A DNA stretch of 64,000 nt from JABDMH01 sp050298535 (lineage in GTDB: Bacteria > Bacteroidota > Bacteroidia > Chitinophagales > Saprospiraceae): assembly GCA_050298535.1 (NCBI GenBank), contig JBNKUI010000115.1, positions 1 to 64,000 of the forward strand, written 5' to 3'. The notes beneath the pieces are model-generated. The model saw nothing but the letters and a program-made list of their open reading frames with translations, was not told the origin of the DNA and ran no database searches. Position 1 is the first letter of the stretch, and the number at the start of each line of letters is the position of its first letter. Both the position numbers and the translations under genes were made by a program. Shown in pieces: positions 47,032 to 56,551 of this stretch.

Positions 47032-47802
47032 ATGGATGCCCGACTCTCAGCATTTCATCGCCTCCTTGCTATCATGGATGATCTCCGGCAAAAATGCCCC
47101 TGGGATCGAAAGCAAACGATGGAATCGTTGCGTAATCTTACTATTGAAGAAACCTACGAGCTGGCAGACGCAATAGTGGATGAGGATCTGGAGGGTGTCA
47201 AGGAAGAGATAGGTGACTTGCTGCTCCATATGGTTTTCTATGCCCTCATTGGAAAAGAAAAGGGTGCCTTTGATATCACAGATGCCCTCAATGGTGTCTG
47301 TGACAAACTGGTCAAAAGACATCCACACATCTATGGAGATCTCAAGGTGGAAGATGCCGAAGAAGTGAAGAAAAACTGGGAGCAGATAAAACTGCAGGAA
47401 GGCAAGCGATCGGTGCTATCCGGTGTGCCCCGGTCCTTACCTGCCATGGTAAAGGCCTATCGGATGCAGGAAAAAACCAAGCAGGTGGGTTTTGAATGGA
47501 AGGATAAGGCAGATGTATGGAAGAAGGTCGAGGAAGAGATGCAGGAATTTACCGAGGCAATGGAATCACCAACCGCTACCCAGAAGGAGAAAGAAGAGGA
47601 GTTTGGTGACATTCTGTTCTCACTCATCAATTATGGAAGATTTGTCGGCATTGATGCTGAAACAGCCCTTTCCAGGGTGAATGATAAGTTTAAACGAAGA
47701 TTTGAGTACATCGAAACAAATGCAACCCGTGATCTGAAAGAGATGTCTCTCGAAGAGATGGATGAGCTTTGGGAAGCCTCGAAAACACTGGCTCCCAAGT
47801 GA
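47032..47802 (+). CDS. mazG: Nucleoside triphosphate pyrophosphohydrolase
   Basis: House-cleaning enzyme hydrolysing non-canonical or excess NTPs to NMP and pyrophosphate. The 256 residues contain two tandem MazG domains: the first with CPWDRKQTMESLRNLTIEETYELADAI and EEIGDLLLHMVF, the second with EEEMQEFTEAM and EEFGDILFSLINYGR, each supplying Glu and Asp metal ligands. Length and order are typical of the two-domain MazG. It stands alone behind the palindromic promoter. Confidence 0.95.
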   Translation: MDARLSAFHRLLAIMDDLRQKCPWDRKQTMESLRNLTIEETYELADAIVDEDLEGVKEEIGDLLLHMVFYALIGKEKGAFDITDALNGVCDKLVKRHPHIYGDLKVEDAEEVKKNWEQIKLQEGKRSVLSGVPRSLPAMVKAYRMQEKTKQVGFEWKDKADVWKKVEEEMQEFTEAMESPTATQKEKEEEFGDILFSLINYGRFVGIDAETALSRVNDKFKRRFEYIETNATRDLKEMSLEEMDELWEASKTLAPK

Positions 47803-47892
47803 TAGTAATACTAATATTCGAGCCACGAACCAAAGCAATAAGACGGTAAGACTGCCAGTAAAAGTTATGTCTGCACGGGAAAAATTATTTTA

Positions 47893-47900
47893 TATCTTTG
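47893..47900 (+). promoter_or_regulatory. Promoter -7 element of rpsO
   Basis: TATCTTTG, exact TAnnTTTG, 48 bp before the rpsO start, with no recognised -33 element. Confidence 0.5.
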
Positions 47901-47947
47901 CGGCGCTATAACTGATTGTAAATCACTAATGGTAAATTAAAATTAAC

Positions 47948-48223
47948 ATGGCAGTTTATTTAACAAAAGAGAAAGTAGAAGAGATTTTTAAGGAATTTGG
48001 TGGTTCAGAGACCAACACCGGTTCTGCCAAAGGCCAGATTGCTTTATTCACCTATCGAATTCAAAGTCTTTCAGAGCATTTACAGCGAAACAAGAAGGAC
48101 CATTCTTGCAGGAGAACACTTCTATCATTGGTCGGTAAAAGAAAGCGACTTCTGAAGTTTGTGGCTGAGCGAGATATCAACGAGTATCGAGAGTTGATCG
48201 AACGCCTGGGTCTTCGTAAATAA
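47948..48223 (+). CDS. rpsO: 30S ribosomal protein S15
   Basis: Primary rRNA-binding protein of the small subunit platform. The 91 residues include the family motifs GSAKGQIALFTYRIQSLSEHL, KKDHSCRRTLLSLVGKRKRLLKF and the C-terminal YRELIERLGLRK. As in many bacteria it is followed by pnp, 119 bp downstream, and the two probably share a transcript. Confidence 0.98.
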   Translation: MAVYLTKEKVEEIFKEFGGSETNTGSAKGQIALFTYRIQSLSEHLQRNKKDHSCRRTLLSLVGKRKRLLKFVAERDINEYRELIERLGLRK

Positions 48224-48342
48224 TTTATGGGATTTTCTCCTTCGAAAGCTACAAATTGTCTTAATCAATCGAGTTCCCTCGGGATCTGTGGGGTTAGTAA
48301 GACTGTATTATTTATTAATTCAATACCTGCGAAAGTTTAATT

Positions 48343-50556
48343 ATGGGTAATCAAACTCCTATTAGTACAACCTTTAATCTACCCGATGGTAGAGAGGTAA
48401 TCATCGAAACGGGAAAACTTGCAACGCAAGCAGATGGATCTGTAGTAGTAAGAATGGGTGACACCATGTTGATCGCGACAGTCGTATCAGCAACGGAAGT
48501 GCGAGAAGGAGCATCTTTTTTTCCTCTTTCTGTAGATTACCAGGAGAAATTTGCTTCAGTAGGACGTATACCCGGCAACTTTTTTCGCCGTGAAGCAAAG
48601 TTGTCAGATTATGAAGTATTGATTTGTCGCTTGGTGGATCGAGCGATTCGTCCATTATTTCCGGATGGATATATGTTTGATACACAAGTCATCATTAATC
48701 TGATCTCCGCTGACCAGGATGTCATGCCTGATGCACTGGCCGCTTTGACGGCTTCTGCTGCCCTGGCAGTTTCAGATATTCCCTGGGATGGACCGATTTC
48801 AGAAGTTAGAGTCGCACGTATTAAAGGTGAATTTGTTATTAACCCGGGCAGAGAGGCTTTGCAGAGTGCAGATTTGGATATCATAGTGGCAGCTACTCTG
48901 GAAAATGTGATGATGGTCGAAGGTGAGGCCAAAGAGTGCTCTGAGTCAGACCTCGTGGAGGCGATCAAAGTGGGACATGAGGCCATCAAGGTGCAGTGCA
49001 AGGCTCAGTTGGATCTTGCACAGAAAGTAGGAGAAAAGGCAACGGTGAAAAGACCTTATGAGCCGGAAGCAAAGGATGAAGCACTATACGAAGAGATTAA
49101 AGGACAGGTCGAAGAAAAAATACTGACCATTGCACGTGGTGCACTTGACAAGCATGACCGTAAGTCTGGATTGAAAGAAATCAAAGAGGCTCTGAAGGAA
49201 TCTATGCTGGAAGTGAAGGGCGAAGAGTTTATGGAGGAGCATGGTGGTACCATATCTGAGTACTTTGATAAGATAAAGAAAGAGACCATTCGAGAAATGG
49301 TGCTGGCAGAAGGTGTGCGACTAGATGGTCGAAAGCCCAATGAGGTGCGTCCTATCTGGTGTGAAGTGGACTACTTGCCCGCTGCTCATGGATCTGCTGT
49401 GTTCAACAGGGGAGAAACTCAGTCCCTCACATCATTGACATTAGGTTCGAAAGTGGATCAGAGCATGGTTGATACAGCACTGGAACACAGCTACAATAAC
49501 TTTATTCTACATTACAATTTTCCCGCTTTTTCTGTCGGGGAGGTACGACCCATGAGAGGTCCCGGACGTCGAGAAGTGGGCCACGCTAATTTGGCATCCC
49601 GTTCTTTAAAGCCAGTACTACCTGATGAGCAGCCTTATACGATTCGAATTGTGTCAGACATTCTTGAATCTAACGGTTCGTCTTCTATGGCTACGGTGTG
49701 TGCCGGATCATTGGCATTAATGGATGCCGGTATCAGGATCAAAAGTCCGGTCTCTGGTATTGCAATGGGTATGATTTCCGATGGTGAGCGAATTTCCATT
49801 CTGACAGATATACTGGGAGATGAGGATGCACTGGGTGATATGGATTTTAAGGTGACTGGTACTGAAAACGGTATTTGCGCCTGCCAGATGGATATTAAGA
49901 TCGATGGATTGCCCTATGAGACTCTAGAACAGGCCCTCAATCAGGCAAAGGAAGGAAGACTTCACATCCTGAGTAAGATGAACGAAGTTCTACCTACACC
50001 ACGTGAAGATCTGAAACCACATGCACCGCGAGTGGTGGAGCTACGGATTGATAAGAGCTACATCGGGGCCGTAATCGGACCAGGTGGTAAAGTTATTCAG
50101 GATATTCAGGAGCGCACCGAGACTGTGATATCGATCGAAGAAGTCGATAATCAAGGTATCGTTCAGATTTCCAGTAGTGATAAAGCCGGTATTGATAAGG
50201 CACTGGCCATGATCAATAAGATTACATTCACGCCTGAAGTGGGTGGAGAGTACGAAGCAGTGGTGAAGACACTGGCACCTTATGGAGCATTCGTTGATTT
50301 CCATGGTAAGAGCGGACTCCTTCATATCTCTGAGATTGATCACTCGCGGGTAGATAAGGTCGAAGATGTTTTGAAGGAAGGAGACAAAGTCAAAATCAAG
50401 GTGATTGGGGTAGATCAACGTACTGGTAAGATTCGTCTGTCCCGAAAGGCACTTCTACCTCGACCAGAACGAGGAGATCGAGGAGATCGAGATCGAGGGG
50501 ATCACGGTCAAAGGGGCGGTGGAAATCACCGGAGAAATAATCGAGACAGGGACTAA
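48343..50556 (+). CDS. pnp: Polyribonucleotide nucleotidyltransferase (PNPase)
   Basis: Phosphorolytic 3'-to-5' exoribonuclease of mRNA decay. The 737 residues have two RNase PH domains (the second from about residue 320, with HYNFPAFSVGEVRPMRGPGRREVGHANLA), a KH domain (YIGAVIGPGGKVIQDIQ) and an S1 domain (GAFVDFHGKSGLLHISEID). The last 30 or so residues are an extension rich in Arg, Gly and Asp with RGD and RGG motifs, probably disordered and RNA-binding. It lies downstream of rpsO in the usual arrangement. Confidence 0.97.
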   Translation: MGNQTPISTTFNLPDGREVIIETGKLATQADGSVVVRMGDTMLIATVVSATEVREGASFFPLSVDYQEKFASVGRIPGNFFRREAKLSDYEVLICRLVDRAIRPLFPDGYMFDTQVIINLISADQDVMPDALAALTASAALAVSDIPWDGPISEVRVARIKGEFVINPGREALQSADLDIIVAATLENVMMVEGEAKECSESDLVEAIKVGHEAIKVQCKAQLDLAQKVGEKATVKRPYEPEAKDEALYEEIKGQVEEKILTIARGALDKHDRKSGLKEIKEALKESMLEVKGEEFMEEHGGTISEYFDKIKKETIREMVLAEGVRLDGRKPNEVRPIWCEVDYLPAAHGSAVFNRGETQSLTSLTLGSKVDQSMVDTALEHSYNNFILHYNFPAFSVGEVRPMRGPGRREVGHANLASRSLKPVLPDEQPYTIRIVSDILESNGSSSMATVCAGSLALMDAGIRIKSPVSGIAMGMISDGERISILTDILGDEDALGDMDFKVTGTENGICACQMDIKIDGLPYETLEQALNQAKEGRLHILSKMNEVLPTPREDLKPHAPRVVELRIDKSYIGAVIGPGGKVIQDIQERTETVISIEEVDNQGIVQISSSDKAGIDKALAMINKITFTPEVGGEYEAVVKTLAPYGAFVDFHGKSGLLHISEIDHSRVDKVEDVLKEGDKVKIKVIGVDQRTGKIRLSRKALLPRPERGDRGDRDRGDHGQRGGGNHRRNNRDRD

Positions 50557-50763
50557 TTTATCCCCTCTAGTAAGTCTCGAGGCCGGTAAAATGAGATTTC
50601 CTTAATTTTCCGGTAGTGAACCTCAACATAATTTTTGATTGCAGCGTTATAGGCTTGTAGGAAACTTTTTTACAAGAAAAGTTGTCTATGAATGATAATG
50701 GGGTATTAGTAAAATATTCCAAATTGTCAACCCCTGGTATTAAAGCCTTGAAATTCTGCAAGT

Positions 50764-51633
50764 ATGCGTCAGCTTAAGATCACGAACAAGATCACGAATC
50801 GTGAAAGTCTTGCTCTCGATAAATATCTAAACGATATATCGAAGATTCCTCTTTTGAATGCAGAGGACGAGACACGATTAGCAAAGCGCATTAAGCAGGG
50901 TGACACGGAGGCACTTGATATTCTTACCAAGTCAAATCTTCGATTTGTGGTCTCAGTTGCTAAGCAGTACCAAAATCAGGGTCTTTCTTTAAGCGACCTG
51001 ATCAACGAAGGAAATTTGGGCCTAATGAAGGCCGCTAAGCGTTTTGATGAGACGAAGGGCTTCAAATTCATTTCTTATGCAGTTTGGTGGATTCGCCAAT
51101 CTATATTGCAAGCAATAGTTGAATATTCACGACTGGTACGGCTCCCTCTTAATAAAGTAGGACAATACAACAAGGTCAATGATGCAATCACCTACTTTAC
51201 CCAAGAGTTTGAACGTGAGCCATCGATAGAAGAATTAGCAGATTTGCTGGACATGCGACCCAAGGAGGTGGAAACCGTGTTAAAGGGCAGTGTGCGGCAT
51301 CTCTCGGTAGATGCTCCTATCAACGATAATGAGGAAAATTCAACACTACTTGATCTAATTTCTTTGGGTGACAATCTGAGTCCCGACCTCAAACTCATGG
51401 AAGAATCCTTAAAGCGCGAAGTCACAAGTGGCTTGTCTATGCTTTCTCCTCGAGAGGTTGATGTCTTAGTGGCGTATTACGGCTTGAATGGCAACAATGC
51501 CCGGACACTCGAAGAAATTGGAGAATTGTATGGTCTCACGCGTGAGAGAGTGCGGCAGATCAAAGAGCGGGCATTAAGACGTTTGCGCCGGTCCTTTAAT
51601 AGGAATGCACTAAAATCTTATCTGGGTAATTAG
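50764..51633 (+). CDS. rpoD: Primary RNA polymerase sigma factor, Bacteroidota RpoD/SigA type
   Basis: A 289-residue sigma-70 protein. Region 1.2 begins near residue 17 (ALDKYLNDISKIPLL), region 2 includes SNLRFVVSVAKQYQNQGLSLSDLINEGNLGLMKA and KFISYAVWWIRQSI, region 3 has REPSIEELADLL, and region 4 ends with the helix-turn-helix TLEEIGELYGLTRERVRQIKERAL. Region 1.1 is missing, as in the major sigma factor of Bacteroidota, which recognises TTTG at -33 and TAnnTTTG at -7. The window's own promoters fit that specificity. The 207 bp in front contains no exact TAnnTTTG. Confidence 0.95.
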   Translation: MRQLKITNKITNRESLALDKYLNDISKIPLLNAEDETRLAKRIKQGDTEALDILTKSNLRFVVSVAKQYQNQGLSLSDLINEGNLGLMKAAKRFDETKGFKFISYAVWWIRQSILQAIVEYSRLVRLPLNKVGQYNKVNDAITYFTQEFEREPSIEELADLLDMRPKEVETVLKGSVRHLSVDAPINDNEENSTLLDLISLGDNLSPDLKLMEESLKREVTSGLSMLSPREVDVLVAYYGLNGNNARTLEEIGELYGLTRERVRQIKERALRRLRRSFNRNALKSYLGN

Positions 51634-51640
51634 ACTCACT

Positions 51641-52294
51641 TTAATCTTTTGTCAGTTCTGAAATGACATAGAATATCGTCAAGGCCATAAATATTGGCTT
51701 CTGACCTTCATCAAGTCTTATATCCATGTCATAAACCCGCTGGTTGACGGATGAATCCATCAGGGGTAAGGTGATGCTTCCTACCACTTCATCGCCAATC
51801 GTGACGGTCTTGCGGGTTGCATCATAGCGATCTACCTTCCCAATCAGCTGTCGCTCTCCCTCATGATAGAAGGAACCATCCTCACCGATTGTACCGGTAA
51901 ATTCTTCATTTATGAACACTTGAACCCCCTTTTTTCGGATCCTGAAGACAAATTCGTACTGGTGACTTTGAGCAAAGATGATAGCATTTCTCTTAGATGA
52001 AGGATACTCCTTATAATAGTAATAAAGCATCGGTTCGTGATATATGGATTCGATCACTGCCTCGAATGTGCGACCAAATCCGCGTTTCTTCACCTTGTTG
52101 ATTTCGTTCCAGGAGAAAAGGGTGATCTCCTCATGTGTCCAGGGTACAAGGGCATCCTTCCACTTTTCAGCATGCGCCCTGAATCTGCTGACATCTGTGT
52201 TTACTTTTTTACTTCCAGGCTGAAATCCAATGAACATCTTATTCATCAGAAATACAGCCATAATAAATACTACAATACTCAGTAAACTAAACAT
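51641..52294 (-). CDS. Membrane-anchored protein of unknown function
   Basis: A 217-residue protein with one N-terminal hydrophobic helix (SLLSIVVFIMAVFLM, residues 3-17) and a soluble remainder of mixed beta/alpha character; GSFYHEGERQLIGKVDRYD and VTIGDEVVGSITLP look like short beta strands. A second, weaker hydrophobic stretch sits near the C-terminus (PIFMALTIFYVI). I do not recognise a family. It is convergent with the sigma factor gene, 7 bp between stops, and is transcribed alone. Confidence 0.75.
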   Translation of the reverse strand: MFSLLSIVVFIMAVFLMNKMFIGFQPGSKKVNTDVSRFRAHAEKWKDALVPWTHEEITLFSWNEINKVKKRGFGRTFEAVIESIYHEPMLYYYYKEYPSSKRNAIIFAQSHQYEFVFRIRKKGVQVFINEEFTGTIGEDGSFYHEGERQLIGKVDRYDATRKTVTIGDEVVGSITLPLMDSSVNQRVYDMDIRLDEGQKPIFMALTIFYVISELTKD

Positions 52295-52553
52295 GCTTGG
52301 AATATGACTAACCAGAAAAACTTACGTAAAGATATGATTCCGAAGTAAAGAATTAGCTGCATATACCTTGGAATGTAACTCTTATCCTTTTTAAGTGCAC
52401 TACCGGTTTATCTGTGATTATTTCTACTAAAGAGGGCCAGATAGTGATATTAGGATTGTTCTTAATGTAAAAATTTCAATTCTTTTCTCTAAATTACTCA
52501 AACAATTCATGCTGAATGAGAATTATAATTCTGGTCTAAATCTCAATTTTGGC

Positions 52554-52561
52554 TACTTTTG
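52554..52561 (+). promoter_or_regulatory. Promoter -7 element of the Nudix-like gene
   Basis: TACTTTTG, exact TAnnTTTG, 20 bp before the ATG at 52582. The rest of the 280 bp divergent gap (52295-52553) shows nothing recognisable. Confidence 0.5.
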
Positions 52562-52581
52562 CAGGACTACACTGATTGTAT

Positions 52582-53019
52582 ATGAGCATTTTTGACAAAG
52601 CTTGCCTGATCATATATCGATACGCGGAGAAGGGTTTAGAGATCTTTCTTGTAAATGATCCGGGAGATGAAAACCCTGTTTGGTCTATTCCTCAACAAGA
52701 GATACCAAAGGCAGAAGATAGGTTTGTGAACGAAGAGACTGAAATGATTGAGCTCGACAGTGTAGAAGTGGAAGATGGTCAAAGGTTTCGTGGAGTGGCC
52801 ATAGAAGGCGACTATCATGATATTCCTTCCATGCGCTCACTTGTCAAGAATGATGTGATTTATGTGAAAGATAAGATCAAATCCATGATTCCCGAGCTGG
52901 AGCAAGGAACATTTGTGGCCGTTAAGGAAGCTTTCAAGAAAGTACTTCCTCATGAGTACGAACTTCTCAAAGAGCTAAAGGATATCCTGGCTGATAGAAA
53001 TCTCCTGAAAAATATCTAG
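52582..53019 (+). CDS. Conserved hypothetical protein, possibly a degenerate Nudix fold
   Basis: A 145-residue soluble protein. The N-terminal strand pattern DKACLIIYRYAEKGLEIFLVND followed by WSIPQQEI resembles the start of Nudix hydrolases, but the catalytic Nudix box (G-x5-E-x7-RE-U-x-EE-x-G) is missing; the centre is instead rich in Glu and Asp. If it has the Nudix fold it is probably a binding protein rather than a hydrolase. I start it at ATG 52582; an upstream in-frame TTG at 52576 is less likely. It has its own promoter and terminator. Confidence 0.65.
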   Translation: MSIFDKACLIIYRYAEKGLEIFLVNDPGDENPVWSIPQQEIPKAEDRFVNEETEMIELDSVEVEDGQRFRGVAIEGDYHDIPSMRSLVKNDVIYVKDKIKSMIPELEQGTFVAVKEAFKKVLPHEYELLKELKDILADRNLLKNI

Positions 53020-53072
53020 CTGTACATTTCCGGGTATTTCTAAGTTAAGTTAGGATTATGAAATCCTCTCTT

Positions 53073-53101
53073 TGAACCGCACCTGGTAAGGGTTCATTTT
53101 T
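53073..53101 (+). terminator. Probable intrinsic terminator after the Nudix-like gene
   Basis: TGAACC (53073-53078) pairs with GGTTCA (53091-53096), followed by TTTTT. The stem is short and the loop is 12 bases, so the strength is moderate. Confidence 0.5.
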
Positions 53102-53189
53102 AGTATTCAATTCGGTAGGTTTTCTTAACTTTCAAGCAACATCCTGCGCAATTATATTACCGAGCTTTTGAAGAACCAGACTTTGTATC

Positions 53190-54431
53190 ATGAGTAGCCA
53201 GACCCGCCTATTGCTTTCCGTAATGATGTTTTTCCAATTCTTTGTTTGGGGAGCATGGTATGTGACGATGAGTACATACCTGTTAGAAATTGGGTTTGAC
53301 GGACTGGCTGTTGGGGCAGCATATAGTACAATAAACTGGGGAGCTATATTAGCGCCTATACTTGTCGGCATGGTGGCAGATCGTTTTTTTGCGGCCGAAA
53401 AAGTGATGGCGATACTCCATCTGGTGGGGGGCGTGATCTTGTGGTTCGTTGCCAGTGTGACCGACCCAGGACCATTCTTCTGGGTGCTGCTGATTTATTC
53501 ACTGTGCTATATGCCTACACTAGCCTTGGCTAATGCGATTTGTTTTAGCCAGATGCAGGATCCCGGTAAGGAATTTCCCTTTATTCGAGTACTCGGTACG
53601 ATCGGATGGATCGTCTCCGGACTTGTGATTGGATTTGTTGTACCTACAATCGTGGGAAGCTCCATAGAAGCAACAGCGATTCCTTTCAAAATAGGTGCTG
53701 TGGTTTCAATATTTCTGGGCCTGTTTAGTTTTATACTACCTACTACTCCTCCGAAGTCTGCAGATCAATCGGTGACTATTCGCGATGTCCTGGGATTAGA
53801 TGCCCTTCAGTTGATGAAGGACAGGAGTTTTGCCATCTTCATCATTAGTAGTTTGTTGATATCCATACCCCTTGCTTTCTACTATAGCTTCACGAATGGC
53901 TTTCTCAATGAGGAGGGCATGCAGAATACGGCTTTCAAAATGAGTTTTGGGCAGGTGTCTGAGATCGTGTTTATGTTACTCATTCCCTTTCTCTTTGTCC
54001 GTCTAGGTGTCAAGAAAATGCTGCTGATTGGTATGTTGGCCTGGGCAGTTCGATACCTTTTGTTCGCCTATGGTAATAATGAGAATCTGGTATTCATGTA
54101 TTATTTAGGCATTGTGCTGCATGGTATCTGCTATGATTTTTTCTTTGTGACAGGTCAGATTTATGTAGATGAAGCGGCTCCCAGGAAAATCCAGGCTAGT
54201 GCACAGGGATTTATCACGGTAGTGACTTATGGCCTGGGCATGCTGATTGGTTCCTGGTTATCGGGCATCGTTGTGAGTCATTACACTGTAGAGGCTGATG
54301 GTGCTACCGTCCATCTCTGGAAAAATATCTGGTGGGTACCAGCCATGATGGCCATAGGTGTGGCAGTGATTTTTGCACTGCTTTTTAAGGAAAAGCCGAT
54401 TGATCGGGCTGCCGCCGTTGCAGATATGTAG
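53190..54431 (+). CDS. MFS nucleoside transporter of the NupG/XapB family
   Basis: A 413-residue inner-membrane protein with about twelve hydrophobic segments. The N-terminal FFQFFVWGAWYVTMSTYL motif and the FIRVLGTIGWIVSGL and FFFVTGQIYVDEAAP motifs are those of the nucleoside:H+ symporter family. It probably imports nucleosides with protons. It is transcribed alone, ahead of purC, so a link to purine metabolism is possible but not shown by the sequence. The nucleoside specificity cannot be read. Confidence 0.85.
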   Translation: MSSQTRLLLSVMMFFQFFVWGAWYVTMSTYLLEIGFDGLAVGAAYSTINWGAILAPILVGMVADRFFAAEKVMAILHLVGGVILWFVASVTDPGPFFWVLLIYSLCYMPTLALANAICFSQMQDPGKEFPFIRVLGTIGWIVSGLVIGFVVPTIVGSSIEATAIPFKIGAVVSIFLGLFSFILPTTPPKSADQSVTIRDVLGLDALQLMKDRSFAIFIISSLLISIPLAFYYSFTNGFLNEEGMQNTAFKMSFGQVSEIVFMLLIPFLFVRLGVKKMLLIGMLAWAVRYLLFAYGNNENLVFMYYLGIVLHGICYDFFFVTGQIYVDEAAPRKIQASAQGFITVVTYGLGMLIGSWLSGIVVSHYTVEADGATVHLWKNIWWVPAMMAIGVAVIFALLFKEKPIDRAAAVADM

Positions 54432-54602
54432 ATTCTTCAGGATCTATCCTTGCCAGATCGTGTCTGATCCGTTGAGCGAGACTTCTTTCCCTTACTTGCA
54501 TCAGTAGGACAAATAGATGGTAGACTTTGATGAGTGATTGATTATCTCGAGTAAACTTTTTTGCACGATTAAATCTTCCCATATTGCATCAAAATAAATC
54601 AT

Positions 54603-55541
54603 ATGGAGGCTCTGTACGAAACTGATTTTAAGTTTCCCGGTCAAACAAAATTCTACCGGGGTAAAGTACGTGATGTGTACACAGTCAATGATCGTCTGGT
54701 CATGATTGCGAGTGATCGGATATCGGCATTTGATCACATTTTACCTAGAGCGATCCCTCACAAGGGGCAGGTTTTAAATCAGACAGCATCGTATTTTCTC
54801 AATGCCACAAGAGATATTGTTCCCAATTGGTTGGAAGCGAATCCTGATCCGAATGTGGCAATAGGAATTCAATGTGATCCCATCAAAATTGAAATGGTAA
54901 TACGGGGCTACTTGGCAGGTCATGCCTGGAGAGTGTACCGTGATGGTGGACGATCTTTATGTGGGGTTGCCATGCCGGATGGCCTGGTCGAGAGTGATCG
55001 ATTTCCAGAGCCTATCATCACTCCGGCCACAAAGGCAGAAGAAGGTCATGATGAAGATATTAGTGCAAGTGATATCCTGAAGCAGGGTATTGTGACCGAG
55101 AAGCAGTGGAAGATATTGGAAGGTTATACCCGGGCTCTTTTTCAGAGAGGTACCGAAATGGCCAAAGAACGGGGACTCATTCTCGTCGACACTAAATATG
55201 AGTTTGGAATGTATAACGGAGAAATCATCTTGATAGATGAGATACATACTCCCGATAGCTCCCGGTACTACTACGCAGATGGATACGAAGAACGACAAGC
55301 CGAGGGGAAACATCAAAGGCAACTGAGCAAAGAATTTGTGAGGGAGTGGTTGATGGAGAATGGATTCCAGGGGCTGGAAGGCCAGGTCATGCCTGATATG
55401 CCAGATGAATTTGTTCATTCAGTGACTTCTCGATATGTGGAGTTATTTGAAAAAGTGACGGGCCGATCATTTGAACCGGCTAAAACTGATAAGATCGAAG
55501 ACAGAATTCAAACCAATATAGCATCGTACTTTGGCTGGTAA
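54603..55541 (+). CDS. purC: Phosphoribosylaminoimidazole-succinocarboxamide synthase
   Basis: Joins CAIR and aspartate with ATP to give SAICAR in purine synthesis. The 312 residues match the longer SAICAR synthetase form. Motifs seen are KVRDVY, IASDRISAFDHILP, VIRGYLAGHAWRVY, DTKYEFGM and DEIHTPDSSRYYY. The gene stands alone with a 171 bp upstream gap lacking an exact -7 match. The histidine pathway's by-product AICAR enters purine synthesis two steps later. Confidence 0.96.
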   Translation: MEALYETDFKFPGQTKFYRGKVRDVYTVNDRLVMIASDRISAFDHILPRAIPHKGQVLNQTASYFLNATRDIVPNWLEANPDPNVAIGIQCDPIKIEMVIRGYLAGHAWRVYRDGGRSLCGVAMPDGLVESDRFPEPIITPATKAEEGHDEDISASDILKQGIVTEKQWKILEGYTRALFQRGTEMAKERGLILVDTKYEFGMYNGEIILIDEIHTPDSSRYYYADGYEERQAEGKHQRQLSKEFVREWLMENGFQGLEGQVMPDMPDEFVHSVTSRYVELFEKVTGRSFEPAKTDKIEDRIQTNIASYFGW

Positions 55542-55587
55542 TTTCCACTTCAGCATTTCTGCAAATTGGATGTACACTATTATGGAT

Positions 55588-56514
55588 CTATTTAATTCTA
55601 ATAAATCGGTCGATCGAGAGTTGGAAAATGTCTTCCTGCTCGTTGGTAATTAGCAAATGATCGGGATCTGAAAAAGTAAGGGCCTCACACTGACGAGCTG
55701 TGATGGGTAACCACAGCACCTTACCGCTAAAGAAGTTATCTCCCTCAAAGTCTGTAAAGATCCAGACTGCATTATAGGTCAGAACAGCCAGACGTCTCTC
55801 TGTGTTGTCGAAGTCGGCAGCAGTAACCATACCACCTATTTCCAACTGGCAAAGCTTCACAGGAATGTTCAGGCCTGAGGACAGAGAGTCCAGTCGGTAC
55901 AGAGAGGTTAGCGTGTTACCTCGATGCTTAGTGAGAAAATAGATAGCTGAGTCATCACTAAATACCGCTTCACAGTCAAAATTATTCGGCTCTCCGTCTG
56001 CAAAATGTTGATCTGGCCAGGCTATAGGATGTGTCGAAATTGTGTCCACTAGGCTGGCATCGAGTGTAGGTTCAGGTATCAGGTAGAGTAAGAGATCCCT
56101 TCTTTTGTTGAGGTTGTTCCCGATATCAGCGATGAGGATGTTATCTTTCCAATAGGAGATTTCTTCCCAATCTTTGTTCACCGCTCCCTGTATTCTAACG
56201 CCTTCATCGTCGAATGTCTTCCACGCTGTTTTTCCATCCAGAGTTATTGGAAAGATATAGGGACTATTTCCAGAATCGTTGTGAGTCCAAAACAAGTTTG
56301 GGTGTTTTCGACTCTTTACAATACCGGAGGATTCTTTGATACTCGATGATTCAAAGGTGGAGGTAGGCTCCAGATCGATTACATCCTCGTCGGGAATCTC
56401 AAATGTATGTTCGGTTTGCTGAGCAGAAAGTCTCGCAATGTACTGATACGGCAGCGCTAGAAGAAAAAACAAGACTAGCAGTCGTAAAAGTATTATTCGG
56501 CTATGAATCATCAA
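55588..56514 (-). CDS. Secreted protein of unknown function, probable beta-propeller-like fold
   Basis: A 308-residue protein with an N-terminal signal (IILLRLLVLFFLLALPYQYI, residues 7-26). The mature part contains short repeated strand motifs such as SGIVKSRKHPNLFWTHND, DWEEISYWKDNILIADIGNN, NNFDCEAVFSDDSAIYFLTK and AADFDNTERRLAVLTYNA, the spacing of which suggests a propeller. No enzymatic motif is recognised. It is divergent from the DUF2461 gene and convergent with purC. Confidence 0.75.
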   Translation of the reverse strand: MMIHSRIILLRLLVLFFLLALPYQYIARLSAQQTEHTFEIPDEDVIDLEPTSTFESSSIKESSGIVKSRKHPNLFWTHNDSGNSPYIFPITLDGKTAWKTFDDEGVRIQGAVNKDWEEISYWKDNILIADIGNNLNKRRDLLLYLIPEPTLDASLVDTISTHPIAWPDQHFADGEPNNFDCEAVFSDDSAIYFLTKHRGNTLTSLYRLDSLSSGLNIPVKLCQLEIGGMVTAADFDNTERRLAVLTYNAVWIFTDFEGDNFFSGKVLWLPITARQCEALTFSDPDHLLITNEQEDIFQLSIDRFIRIK

Positions 56515-56551
56515 TTCAATTTACCTACCTTAAACTTAAATTTTGCCTGGT

